A stretch of DNA of 64,000 bases from Neobacillus sp. YX16 (GTDB lineage: Bacteria; Bacillota; Bacilli; Bacillales; Cytobacillaceae), in the NCBI RefSeq assembly GCF_030123505.1, contig NZ_CP126115.1, forward strand, positions 3,920,001 through 3,984,000. Direction: 5' to 3'. The notes below the pieces were generated by a model that was not told where the DNA came from, searched no databases, and was given only the letters and a program-made list of their open reading frames with translations. A program made the translations under genes and the position numbers. Of this stretch, positions 18,101-26,323 are shown one piece after another (the first letter of the stretch is position 1; each line of letters opens with the position of its first letter).

Positions 18101-19666
18101 GAAAAAGAAATTTATGCCGGCCGCAACTGGTTGTTCACCCCTTTTCGGGAGATTTCTCTTGTTCACGCTGTTCAGCAGCCACTTGATTTCCCATCGCAGC
18201 CTATTCTACAAGTAAGACCACGTGAGAAGAATAATACGTATGCTTATCTCTTTGGAACCATCTTTGTCCATATCCCTAGCACCTCCAAGGTGGATATTCT
18301 TGCCGAATGGACAGAAAGAATGGATGATGTCACGAAAATAGAACCAGTATTAGAACCAGTCCCATTCAGTGGTCATGTGATGGAATTACCGATTTGGCTG
18401 GACGACGGAAAAGAGGTTAAGATCGAAAGTAACCCTAATGCCTTACGATTGGAGGCTAACCAATCACGTCTAGTCTTCAACAGTTTTGAAGCGAAAACGA
18501 TCCATGATACCTTGTTAAAGAAGCCCGTAACGCCGGAAAATCAGGCACAAATTAATTTGGCAAGCAAAGTAGAGAAACAGGGATTTGGCGATACGAAGTA
18601 CAGGCGTGTCCATTACAAAGTTAGAGCGACAACACGCTTCCGTGAGTACTTCCCGCCAAACATGCCAAACGAGAGCCTTGTCCGCGATACGCAAGAGATT
18701 GAAATCGATATCCTTAGCACCGCTAGGCCTTCGAAACCTTTAGTTAAATACGTCTTGCCTACCTTTTCTTGGAGTCAACGGAATGAAGATGGAACAAAAG
18801 TGACAAGTATGCGAAAAGGAGGAGTCCGGATTTATCTTGACCGCCCTTGGTGGTCTTCGGGTGACGGTGAGATGCTGGGAGTTGTGGTACTCGAAAATAA
18901 ATCACCCGATCATTCGGAGGCTATTTACAGTTACTTGACTTTTTGGGGTCAGGATCCTATCCGCGAATCACCCCGACTTCCGCTAACACACATAGCAGAT
19001 TTTAAGAATGCTAAGAAGATTTATGATGCTCGTTTGTTTGAACTTCCAAATCACTTTGTAAAGGTCGTTTGCTTCGAAGTCAATTGGGATCGTGAACGCA
19101 AGCTATGGTATTGTGACCTAGAACTAAATACCGGCAATGCCTACTACCCATTTATTCGCCTTGCCCTTGTCAGATTCCAGCCAAATTCGTTGATCATATC
19201 GAATCCAGCTCCTGAAGATTTACGTATCTCGCCCGTCGTGCTTGCTGACATCGTTCAAACGTCACCAGATCGTTCCTTAACCGTAACAAGGGATCCAAAT
19301 CATCCAGGAGTCTACAATGTCTCGGTAAGCGGTGTAACGTATTCGAAAAAGAAACAAAACACACCTAACAATACAGTAGAACCTGCTCCGAGTGTGATGA
19401 ATCTTCAACTCCAACGCCAGCTTTCCGAGATGGTGGATGATACCCTCGGCTGGGAGGATGTGCCAAACTTTGATGAAATCGTGCTCAAGCCAGGCACCCC
19501 TAATTCAAATGGTGTGGTCGTATGGGAAGGCAAAGTAACCAATCCTGAGGAAAATCGAGGATATCCATTGCGACTGGTTGTCAAAGAAATGGAAATATTT
19601 TACGGTGCACACCCAACTCAAACTTTTCAACGCAACGTATATATGGATATCATTTACTTAAAATGA
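15200..19666 (+). CDS. Giant protein B, unknown function (1488 aa)
   Basis: No signal peptide. N-terminal 130 residues read WIALPNG..., YLRLSAYVNPRLY, FPDFLNWAYRTHPDRL. A Gly/Pro linker (about residues 215-235) and, at residues 347-402, four 14-residue repeats NGSFPGNGGQPSFQ follow. The rest (residues 403-1488) is mostly beta-rich, with a line resembling an Ig/fibronectin-type strand (FGNEYTFRVRTVDLAGNGPA, about residue 670). AAAGGAG precedes the ATG. It follows giant protein A by 54 nt. A structural or assembly role with its partner is likely, but I know of no assigned function. The stop codon is butted against a degraded IS1182-type gene on the other strand. Confidence 0.8.
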   Translation: MVNQRLLWIALPNGMQIDGNNRYLRLSAYVNPRLYSEKETTLASFPDFLNWAYRTHPDRLTFELEVHDGTQTKVIPTHRVSSPPNQGLWQSLFRQDIPVHPHEFDDYSSRPIVSYPVKDVLNYTKALYQKLMKESRHDLPPIITPKGSNGVSMGMDRFINELVELHKRFRSHGIKTEKDLSTQLNKSIEEAKVIARRRRISGRTGDAIIPKFPFPPEPQPGPKGPATPKGSSGPRSPDDDELYLRFPSDPRNQDVQDAYYRTMLYHYRSADAKPAAMPDGPEANAHFEKEIDFHQMLSALGDYPEILRRLGLVMDFYIPVDAIPKTNNNAGTFKLRIVPKWISQSHNGSFPGNGGQPSFQNGSFPGNGGQPSFQNGSFPGNGGQSSFQNGSFPGNGGQSSYQDSRAPATEDYCPWTAYDYREKNGTVLFSAYSSTKELDGGIWIPKKEDIELVQVDVDGAALKTLNLASTVAAQKDKKVNDKPIDAEEKAGVSPLRNGGISVVRNKNANNLNTIFNRSNKLNGMLDGPPKLDNPLFAEDLLRGYRLDVTDQYNNRNSLHRRLGQYKLLNIGRYLEFSDEGFIQPSVTSPPQTGDPVSQLYIHESLFTWEGWSLSAPRPGKSISSTASAPNPNEPDTMPQKVDNTAMTKLGLETNFSVIPGTLPRLRFGNEYTFRVRTVDLAGNGPAMDEAQKIEAALGLNQTAIGTIKYLRFEPVNPPELVPRQLYSPSGNLNHPDTTAYAEGESLERLVIRSNYDQSTEEYTAAHPVYLPFNERHVAPPKVSLQLIEEHGLLDGAIDVKYSGMPPGQIRSVIQNFYYLAARESGTFNDITSPSVRFIRTSSDPSSTDGYAVHTEEQLILPYLPEPWISGVMFEGLPGGGPNDLFFVEVKGNTWYEPKLFRIRIVEGSNEPLWDERTRVLTIYLPKATIATNIRVSSTFGGNLPDMGLLQWVKDDKANWTNEDLLKLEKEIYAGRNWLFTPFREISLVHAVQQPLDFPSQPILQVRPREKNNTYAYLFGTIFVHIPSTSKVDILAEWTERMDDVTKIEPVLEPVPFSGHVMELPIWLDDGKEVKIESNPNALRLEANQSRLVFNSFEAKTIHDTLLKKPVTPENQAQINLASKVEKQGFGDTKYRRVHYKVRATTRFREYFPPNMPNESLVRDTQEIEIDILSTARPSKPLVKYVLPTFSWSQRNEDGTKVTSMRKGGVRIYLDRPWWSSGDGEMLGVVVLENKSPDHSEAIYSYLTFWGQDPIRESPRLPLTHIADFKNAKKIYDARLFELPNHFVKVVCFEVNWDRERKLWYCDLELNTGNAYYPFIRLALVRFQPNSLIISNPAPEDLRISPVVLADIVQTSPDRSLTVTRDPNHPGVYNVSVSGVTYSKKKQNTPNNTVEPAPSVMNLQLQRQLSEMVDDTLGWEDVPNFDEIVLKPGTPNSNGVVVWEGKVTNPEENRGYPLRLVVKEMEIFYGAHPTQTFQRNVYMDIIYLK
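16238..16405 (+). repeat. Four 42-bp in-frame tandem repeats
   Basis: Units at 16238, 16280, 16322 and 16364, each 42 bp and each coding for NGSFPGNGGQ(P/S)S(F/Y)Q. Units differ by a few silent changes and P/S or F/Y swaps. The length keeps the frame, so copy number can change without breaking the gene. Confidence 0.9.
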
Positions 19667-19668
19667 AA

Positions 19669-19990
19669 TACGGGACGGTTCGAGGCCACTGAAAAAGTCC
19701 ACGTTATTCTGGAATCCTCCTGACTTAGACAGTGTTTTTTGAAGAATATAGTAATGAGATTAACAGGAAACAGTAATTTCGAGGATAGTATCTTTGCTAT
19801 CCTCTTTAAATTTACTGCTATTTCGGTTAATTACGCTTCCCTAGTCATGCTTTTTAGACCATACCCCCTGGCACGACCTAGTCCGTGAAAATTTTTCATC
19901 TAGCCGTTTTTCCACTCCTGGCAAGCTCTTTTCTAATATTCTTCTTTAAACTCTTCCGTTTTTTGTGCCTGGCTGTACCATAGAATTCCG
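19669..19990 (-). pseudogene. IS1182-type transposase C-terminal remnant
   Basis: The minus strand reads KNFHGLGRARGYGLKSMTRE, a TAA in frame, then LTEIAVNLKRIAKILSSKLL, DSRITWTFSVASNRPVFHFK and a stop. HGLGRARGYGL followed by AVNLKRIAK is the usual C-terminus of IS1182-group transposases, and the last residues match their typical TFS-xAS-RP ending. The upstream part is broken by stops. It sits directly behind giant gene B and about 160 bp from the right breakpoint of the split carboxypeptidase. Confidence 0.75.
19781..19808 (+). terminator. Hairpin downstream of giant gene B
   Basis: GAGGATAG/CTATCCTC with an 8-nt loop followed by TTTAAATTT. It could end the giant-gene transcript, but it lies in the old transposase frame, so it may be coincidental. 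Confidence 0.4.
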
Positions 19991-20006
19991 GGGTAATTAT
20001 ACTAAC

Positions 20007-20125
20007 CATTCAAATTCTTCGGTATTAGCTGGTAATGAATTGCCCTATCTGGTCTTTCAATTAATCCACATCCAACGGACTTTGGAAGTTGTTTCACAAA
20101 GTGCACTGCTATTTGTTGGGAGTAA
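20007..20125 (-). pseudogene. Possible winged-helix regulator fragment
   Basis: An open minus-strand stretch without a good start reads SQQIAVHFVKQLPKS, then GLIERPDRAIHYQLIPKNLNG and a TAG. The pattern S-Q-x-VxxHxKxL...GLIExxxxRxxxYxL resembles the recognition helix and wing of ArsR-type regulators. It is short and the match is loose, so this is a guess. Confidence 0.3.
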
Positions 20126-20152
20126 AAAATAATGTTGTACTTACGTTTTTTA

Positions 20153-20620
20153 TTAAGATTCTCCTCCGTCACCGATTAAATTTCCGTTTATTTTTTTAAT
20201 GCCCAATTTCTTAATTTCGGCAGCCATTTTATCTAAGTCTTCTTTTAGAAGAGTGGGGTCACCCTTGCCTTTTAAATAAAGGTTACCTTGAAGCGTCTTC
20301 TTCTTTACTTTACCGTCTGTGAGTATTTCCGTTTTAAACCTATAATCCTGCCCTAAAACAGATAGTGCTGCAGCGGCTGTTAGTAGCTTCATGTTTGAAG
20401 CGGGACGTAGGCGGACATCTCCTAAATGATCATAAATAACGTCACCAGTATCTGCAGAACGTATGCTGATTCCTGCAATAGCCCCATGTAAATCGGGGTC
20501 TTCATTTAACAGCTGATTCAACTGATGAGTTAGATTATTTTCTGCGAGTACAGGATATGATTGTGGGACCAATGCTGCAATTAATAAAATAAGAACAATC
20601 AAATTCAATCTTTTCAGCAA
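20153..20620 (-). pseudogene. N-terminal half of the split D-Ala-D-Ala carboxypeptidase (S13)
   Basis: 155 codons: a signal peptide (about residues 5-26), then the S13 N-terminal region with the nucleophile motif SxxK (PASNMKLL). It aligns with residues 1 to about 160 of the intact paralog up to LIGD; homology stops at about 20168 and the frame ends GGES-TAA. The rest of this gene is found 14.6 kb away at 4566-5568, on the same strand and starting with the very next motif (YDDVR). It lacks SxN and KTG, so it cannot be an active enzyme alone. The start is TTG; promoter and ribosome binding site are not clear. Confidence 0.85.
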
Positions 20621-20807
20621 AATTCATTTCCAACTTTCCCTTTTTTCATCAAGTCTTTCCTAAAAAACAAACTTTCTTCCATATATTTTTCTTAAAAATA
20701 AATATATTTGTGGTGCTCGACCAAATATTTTCGATAATTCAAATATATCTGCGTTCTGAGGCCATATATCTGCGATAATTGCGTTGCACCCAATAAACCC
20801 AATGACC

Positions 20808-22073
20808 TTATTTCATAACGGCAATATTTTTACTCAAGTATGCCCAATTCTGTGGCGCCGCCAAGCTTATCTGCCAAAAGGTAGTCCCTAATAGATTGTA
20901 AACATCCATCAATTGATATTTTTCTATGAAACTTCTTATATCCTCGAACCAAACAACCTGTTCTACCCCAGCACTCCAATGCCGATACCAAGGGGACATA
21001 GCGTGCAGATCAAATTGTATTGGAGATCCTGTTGAAATGGCTTGATTTTGCGCTGTAAGCACAGACATGGCATGTGTAATATTCGTACCTACCACTTTGT
21101 CATAACCATAAAGCGGCAACGCAATTTGTAGTTTTCTAGGATTGATTTGGGTGATCGAGTATTGAACAACCTGCTCCATCCACCAAATAGGTGCAATCGG
21201 ATCAGGCGGTCCACCTGGATAGCCATAATCAATTGTCATCACCGCAACGATGTCCGCTATGCTTCCGATAGCAGCATAATCATATGCTCCGACGATTCGA
21301 TTGGTCGGGAGATCGGCAGTTTTCGCATGTACATTTACATGCAGGATCAACTCTCCCAAGGCAGTCTTTAATTCTCTTAAAAATAGGTTGAAATCATTAC
21401 GCTGAGGGGGTGGAATAAATTCAAAATCAATCGATACCCCGCCAAATCCCCTTTGGCTAATCAAATTCACAATACTATGAACTAAATTCCGACGGTAAAC
21501 AGCATTAGCTAGTACATGTCCTGCTAACTCCGCACTAAAATCTACTCCAGTAAAATTACGAATCATTAATAATGGCGTAATATTCAACTGTTTACTTCGT
21601 GCTACAATCGCCGAATCCTCTATTTCGTTATAGGCATATCCCTCTGCTGTAAATGAGTACGCTACAACTGCTAAATAGGTTAATTGTCCGGCGAGTGAAT
21701 CTAATACTGACAAAATATCACTGCCGCCCGATGGAACGAGAAATCCCAATGTTGTTAATCTTAATTTCACTGGTGAGGGAATGTTGATAATTTGACCAAT
21801 AATAAGCTGTTTAGGATCAACCCCTGGATTCGCCCCGACAATCGATTTAATATCTGTATTAAACCTCCTGGCTAATTCCCAAAATCGGTCACCTGGTTTT
21901 ATTTTATAGGAGCGGATAGGCGTTTGGTTGTCCGGAATATACAAGGCGAGACCTGGTACGAGAGAACTAGTAGATGGCAACCCATTTAGCTCAACAATGG
22001 TTTGCATAGATACTCCATACCTATTGGAAATTGCCCACAGATTTTCTCCCGTACTCACCACATGAACACCCAT
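20808..22073 (-). CDS. LysM/GH18 spore peptidoglycan hydrolase (SleL/YaaH-like)
   Basis: 421 aa. Two LysM domains (about residues 2-48 and 54-99) are followed by a GH18 barrel. The active-site strand reads GFGGVSIDFEFIPP, keeping the catalytic D-x-E pair of the GH18 signature. In Bacillus the closest known proteins (YaaH/SleL) are spore-coat-located N-acetylglucosaminidases that cut cortex fragments during germination, made without a signal peptide, as here. An upstream in-frame extension exists, but AAAGGGGTG before the ATG at 22073 and the LysM domain starting at once support this start. It is the first complete gene beyond the split carboxypeptidase and lies 102 bp after pnkp. Confidence 0.85.
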   Translation of the reverse strand: MGVHVVSTGENLWAISNRYGVSMQTIVELNGLPSTSSLVPGLALYIPDNQTPIRSYKIKPGDRFWELARRFNTDIKSIVGANPGVDPKQLIIGQIINIPSPVKLRLTTLGFLVPSGGSDILSVLDSLAGQLTYLAVVAYSFTAEGYAYNEIEDSAIVARSKQLNITPLLMIRNFTGVDFSAELAGHVLANAVYRRNLVHSIVNLISQRGFGGVSIDFEFIPPPQRNDFNLFLRELKTALGELILHVNVHAKTADLPTNRIVGAYDYAAIGSIADIVAVMTIDYGYPGGPPDPIAPIWWMEQVVQYSITQINPRKLQIALPLYGYDKVVGTNITHAMSVLTAQNQAISTGSPIQFDLHAMSPWYRHWSAGVEQVVWFEDIRSFIEKYQLMDVYNLLGTTFWQISLAAPQNWAYLSKNIAVMK

Positions 22074-22174
22074 ACTCTCACACCCCTTTACCATCATCAT
22101 ATGGTGATTTACCTTGTAATATTGCTCTTTGAATGAAAAAAACGAACTGGAATTAACCAGTCCGTTTGTCCTGC

Positions 22175-24775
22175 CTATAATCGTGGATCGATGGGTTCTG
22201 CCTCTAAAGCCAGAATTCCTAACACACATTCATGAACACGTTCCAATGACTCTCTTTTGACAAATCGATTTACACCCTCGACCCCGAGGGAAAATTCCTT
22301 CAATGCATTACGCTGTTTCTTACCTGCATTCCGTTTCTTTAACCTCGCTAAATTTTCAGGAAGCAGGTAATCAATTCCATAGATGATATGCAAATACTTG
22401 CGGCCCCTCACTTTTATCGCTGGCTGCACTAGTTTTCCTTTATGACGCGTAATAAAAGGTTGTGGTTTAACAACAAATCCTTCATGTCCATCCTCGGTCA
22501 TTTCCTCCCACCACTCAATGGCCTCTTTCATAGTTGCATCATCGGTAACAACCCTGTATTCTGTTTCCAAAAACAAACGGGAAATCCCGCTAAATTCTTT
22601 ATTTTTCTCCATGTGCCAAGTGTGTGGCTTTTCAAAAAATGTTTCCGAGCTGTGAGCCAGCGTGTGAAATGGTGCGATTTGGATACCTTCCAAACCATCT
22701 GTTTCCCAGCAGTATTTCTGATAAACTTCATTAAAGACTTTAGCACTTTCTATCCCGACATCCACTTCCTGAATCCAGTTCAGCACATCTTTGCCGCTGT
22801 CAATTGCCTGTTGTAGTGAATCTTTCAACTTTGTTCGGTCAAGCAATGCCATTTCCCCAACATGTGCATATTGATTTAAAACCAGATCCTTCGCCTTTAA
22901 GTTCCAAGGCAGAATCTCAGCATCGAGGAGCACAAAATCTGTGTTGTACTTTTCAAAATAACCATTTTTCACTAAATCCTCATTTAAACTGCTGATTACT
23001 TGTTCTTGCAATTCTTTTTGAAAAAACGCCCTTCCTGTCCGGGAATAAATGGTGCCTAACGTCTCCCTGCCTAAATACTCTTTAGCAATTTCTTTATTTT
23101 TAAATAAAAACAAAATGCCCCTGCTTCCCATATGTTTCTTCTCCACGACCAAGGTTTCAACGCCATTGGCTTGATAATATTCAAATGCCTCCATTGGGTG
23201 CTCCAGATACCCTTCTAGACGGGAAGGTTTTGGCGTCGGACTCATCGTTGGTGGAAGATAGACGATATCCTCAAGTGGCAGAGTGTAATGAGATACATCA
23301 TCCAAAGCGGGTTTCACGCCATCGTCATAAATCATGATCTCGCCGTAATGTTCCGTTAACACGGAATAACCTTCTAGGAATTTCATAATATTCGGAGGAG
23401 CCAGCCTTTTGAGTTCCCATTCTTTCAATGGATTGTCGGGTACATTCGCATAGTCCTGTTTCGCCTTGACCGAAACAAATTGTCTTTCTGGATAACGATA
23501 AGCGGTTAAACTTCCTCCAAACACAACACCTTGGTCAATGTTTAGTGTGTTGTTAACCAGTAAGGGCTGTGGCTTTGGATCGTGTCCCCAAAGAATGAGT
23601 TCGCTAGATTTATGAGAAATGGACCAATCTTTTCGAATCGGCTTTCCGTGTTCATCCAGCCCTTCACTATCACCATACCGGCAAAAATCAGAAATACGCG
23701 CTGACTGTTTTCCGATATAGTGATCCTTTATGCCTGCATGAGCGGCTACTACTGCATTAACCCCATTTTTTCGAACAATATAATGTGATTTTGCTTCTAA
23801 AAGTAACTCCTTTATCTGCTCCTTTACCTTTTCTACAGCCTCGCTGCCATTTTTACGCTCATATTCCTCAAATTCAGCGGCAACATTTTCATCACCATGA
23901 GCCATCGTTACATTTTTCCCATCGAGCCAGCGGGCAATTTTCCAGCCGTGGTTGCTGTCAATCATATAAGCAAGTCCGGCTGCAACATGCTTTTGAAAAA
24001 ATTGCAGTGTTTCAATTGATTTAGGTCCCCTGCTCAACACATCACCAAGTGAAAGAATTTTCCTCCCCTCAGGATGAATGTAGAAACCTTCTTCATTTTC
24101 CTGATACCCCAATTTCGATAACATTTCAATAAATTCATCAAAGCAGCCGTGAATATCCCCGATAAAATCGATTCCGTTTCCTACATCGATAAAAAGCGGG
24201 TTTTCAAGACGATTTATGTTGAGTATTTGAATATCGTCTTCACCAAGCAAATAGACACGACGATATGGTTTCTTTTTAATGAACCTAAGCACATTTTTAA
24301 AATGTTGATACTGCTGCTTGATTCTGTTTCTGCCCCGAGGGAAAGCCCGTTCGCTATCTCGTCTTAGTAATTCCGTTTCTGATATATTCAAGACCATCGC
24401 GATAACAGGTACGTGATATTTCTTGCCCATTTGCAGGTATTTGTCATGCTCTTCCTCGCGTAAATGGGTAGCATCGATGAACGTTAATTTATTGAGTTTG
24501 CAGCGTTTTGTAATGACATAATCCATGGCGTCAAACGCTGCTCCAGAAATTTGCTGATATTCGTTAAACAGTGCGTCACTTTCGTCTTTAGGACGGCCGT
24601 TCCAGCTAATAAATTCAATATCACTGACAAGTACTCGGAATTGATCGGAACTGACCACTTCAGAAGCAAGAATTTGTTCTTCTTGTATTAATTGATTTAA
24701 TAAGGTTGTTTTTCCTGTATTAGAGGGTCCGACAAGCAGGACGATTCCTCCGTGCGGTAAATGGATCGTTGTCAT
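22175..24775 (-). CDS. pnkp: Polynucleotide kinase-phosphatase-ligase Pnkp (RNA repair)
   Basis: 866 aa, three domains. Kinase (about 1-170): P-loop GPSNTGKTT. Phosphatase (about 180-480): GDIHGCFDE, LGDVLSRGP, SNHGWK, AAHAG and WGHDPKP, a calcineurin-like metal site. Ligase-type adenylyltransferase (about 490-866): EKKHMGSR with the nucleotide-bound Lys. With Hen1 this enzyme heals and seals RNAs cut by ribotoxins. Its start codon overlaps the hen1 stop (TAATG), showing translational coupling, with GGGAGGAGGGG upstream. The phosphatase motif usually written GDxVDRG reads GDVLSRG here; the first Asp and the Arg are kept. Length matches the family (about 870 aa). Confidence 0.92.
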   Translation of the reverse strand: MTTIHLPHGGIVLLVGPSNTGKTTLLNQLIQEEQILASEVVSSDQFRVLVSDIEFISWNGRPKDESDALFNEYQQISGAAFDAMDYVITKRCKLNKLTFIDATHLREEEHDKYLQMGKKYHVPVIAMVLNISETELLRRDSERAFPRGRNRIKQQYQHFKNVLRFIKKKPYRRVYLLGEDDIQILNINRLENPLFIDVGNGIDFIGDIHGCFDEFIEMLSKLGYQENEEGFYIHPEGRKILSLGDVLSRGPKSIETLQFFQKHVAAGLAYMIDSNHGWKIARWLDGKNVTMAHGDENVAAEFEEYERKNGSEAVEKVKEQIKELLLEAKSHYIVRKNGVNAVVAAHAGIKDHYIGKQSARISDFCRYGDSEGLDEHGKPIRKDWSISHKSSELILWGHDPKPQPLLVNNTLNIDQGVVFGGSLTAYRYPERQFVSVKAKQDYANVPDNPLKEWELKRLAPPNIMKFLEGYSVLTEHYGEIMIYDDGVKPALDDVSHYTLPLEDIVYLPPTMSPTPKPSRLEGYLEHPMEAFEYYQANGVETLVVEKKHMGSRGILFLFKNKEIAKEYLGRETLGTIYSRTGRAFFQKELQEQVISSLNEDLVKNGYFEKYNTDFVLLDAEILPWNLKAKDLVLNQYAHVGEMALLDRTKLKDSLQQAIDSGKDVLNWIQEVDVGIESAKVFNEVYQKYCWETDGLEGIQIAPFHTLAHSSETFFEKPHTWHMEKNKEFSGISRLFLETEYRVVTDDATMKEAIEWWEEMTEDGHEGFVVKPQPFITRHKGKLVQPAIKVRGRKYLHIIYGIDYLLPENLARLKKRNAGKKQRNALKEFSLGVEGVNRFVKRESLERVHECVLGILALEAEPIDPRL

Positions 24776-26118
24776 TACCCCTCCTCCCTTCTGAAAATGG
24801 CCATTTGCGTTGGATGACCGTATGTTGGATGCTCTTCGCCAATCCCTTGTATGATGACTTGATAAGGATAGTTTTGGGTCCATGCTTCGACATTTTGAGC
24901 AAGTTCCACTCTTGTCCATTCAAAACGATGATCATCATGACGCATTTCTTCATTCATATCATAGATTACATTGTATTCCTGGTTTGGTGTTGTCACAATT
25001 AATGTCTTCGGACGGTAATCATTTAAGATGGAATCAAATATTTTAGGAAGCCTGCCCTCATCAATATGTTCAATGACTTCACATAAAACGATAACATCTT
25101 TATTTTGCAATCGGCTATCAAAATAATATAGTGACCCCGGTAAAGACTGCGGTTCAATATACCCTTTTTTGACATTCACCTGCTCAAAGCGCTCGATGGC
25201 CCGTATTCGAGATTTGTTCGAAGGCTCAATCGACAGAATCTCTTTAACACCTTCTAAAAAGCCCAATTGTACCGAGAGTCTTCCTTCTCCTGCACCAAGG
25301 TCTACTATCGATTCCTTGTGTGGCAGAGAACGAATAAAGTTTAGGATTGCTTCATAACGAAGGTCATTCAAGCGAACCCTCGGACTTTCATCCTGGCTGC
25401 GAATTTGTTGTTTCTTTTCATAGAATTTAGATTGAGATATTAACGCATTAAAGCGGAGTGCTCTTTTTACAATCATTTGCTTTAAAGGATGGTCTTCCAG
25501 CCATCCTTCTCCGTAACGATCCAGCTTTTCAACCTCTCTTTCATCTAAAAAATAATGCTTGTAATTATCAATGACCGGAATAAGAATGGATACATGCTTT
25601 AAAGTATTCTGAACAGTTTGATTGCCGGATATCGTAACAAATCGAGCGGAGCTTTTTTTTCGAATGGTACTATCTCCACGTTCAATTTCCACTTTGTAGC
25701 CAATGGGTTCAAACAACTGGACAATCTCCTGATCATGCAAATCGGTGGCAACCGGTCCAAAAGCGAGCTTTATTTCAAATGGATGGTCCACCCATTGCAA
25801 ATAAGCTTCATCTGGTTTCCCATTTAAAGCGGTACCTAACGCCTTACGGATGGTGGTGATAAATAAGCTGCTGACGGCGAACTCGCGGTCATTTATGTAA
25901 TGGGTAATGTCAAATAAATCGGATGAGTTTCGCACTAAATCTATCGGGTCAGGCTTTACATAGATAACAAATTGCACTTCTTCTTTTGTGAAAATAGGAT
26001 AAACAAGGCGAACCTTGAAGCCTTTCTCATTTCGTTCATACGGATTATTAGGGTTTTTCGCGATTAAGTACGAGACCATATCCGCACCAGGTCCTCTTAC
26101 GGTTAATGATAGCTTCAT
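24775..26118 (-). CDS. hen1: Hen1 RNA 3'-terminal ribose 2'-O-methyltransferase
   Basis: 447 aa. The N-terminal half is the bacterial Hen1 domain that binds and stimulates Pnkp; the C-terminal half is a SAM methyltransferase (VDLGAGEGRLSVQLG, about residue 277). The Mn-binding set is complete: CEVIEHI and HDDHRFEW. It methylates the 2'-OH at the cut site before sealing, protecting the RNA from renewed cleavage. The start at 26118 (MKLSLTVRGPGADMVSYL) matches the family N-terminus; a longer in-frame start at 26166 has no ribosome binding site. It is first in a two-gene operon with pnkp, behind a terminator that isolates it from the regulator gene upstream. Confidence 0.9.
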   Translation of the reverse strand: MKLSLTVRGPGADMVSYLIAKNPNNPYERNEKGFKVRLVYPIFTKEEVQFVIYVKPDPIDLVRNSSDLFDITHYINDREFAVSSLFITTIRKALGTALNGKPDEAYLQWVDHPFEIKLAFGPVATDLHDQEIVQLFEPIGYKVEIERGDSTIRKKSSARFVTISGNQTVQNTLKHVSILIPVIDNYKHYFLDEREVEKLDRYGEGWLEDHPLKQMIVKRALRFNALISQSKFYEKKQQIRSQDESPRVRLNDLRYEAILNFIRSLPHKESIVDLGAGEGRLSVQLGFLEGVKEILSIEPSNKSRIRAIERFEQVNVKKGYIEPQSLPGSLYYFDSRLQNKDVIVLCEVIEHIDEGRLPKIFDSILNDYRPKTLIVTTPNQEYNVIYDMNEEMRHDDHRFEWTRVELAQNVEAWTQNYPYQVIIQGIGEEHPTYGHPTQMAIFRREEG

Positions 26119-26212
26119 ACAATGCACTTCACTTTCTTCTGAAGTATTTTTCACTAATATTATCATTACATAAAAATGGATATTTTAGAAATAATTGTTG
26201 ATAAAATTTAAA

Positions 26213-26240
26213 AAGGACGTAACGATATTCCGTTACGGCC
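26213..26240 (-). terminator. Terminator of the HTH/F1-beta-like gene
   Basis: GGCCGTAACG/CGTTACGTCC with a 6-nt loop on the minus strand, followed by TTTTTAAATTTT. It separates the regulator gene from hen1. Confidence 0.75.
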
Positions 26241-26323
26241 TTCTAATTCTTGCTATTATATAGGCTGCAATGACCGGAACCTATATTGCATTTCCCTTTG
26301 GGTCACTCCAGCACACATATCAA

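Noticed and set aside
5563..20168. Prophage or developmentally excised element with its own recombinase
   Set aside because: No integrase, large serine recombinase or phage structural gene is seen in the interval, and the interrupted gene has further mutations.
22074..22229. Longer N-terminus for the LysM/GH18 protein
   Set aside because: The extension overlaps the end of pnkp, has no ribosome binding site and no domain, whereas the ATG at 22073 has both signals.
24776..24919. Longer N-terminus for Pnkp
   Set aside because: The extension lies in the hen1 coding region; the TAATG overlap with a strong ribosome binding site gives the family's normal length.
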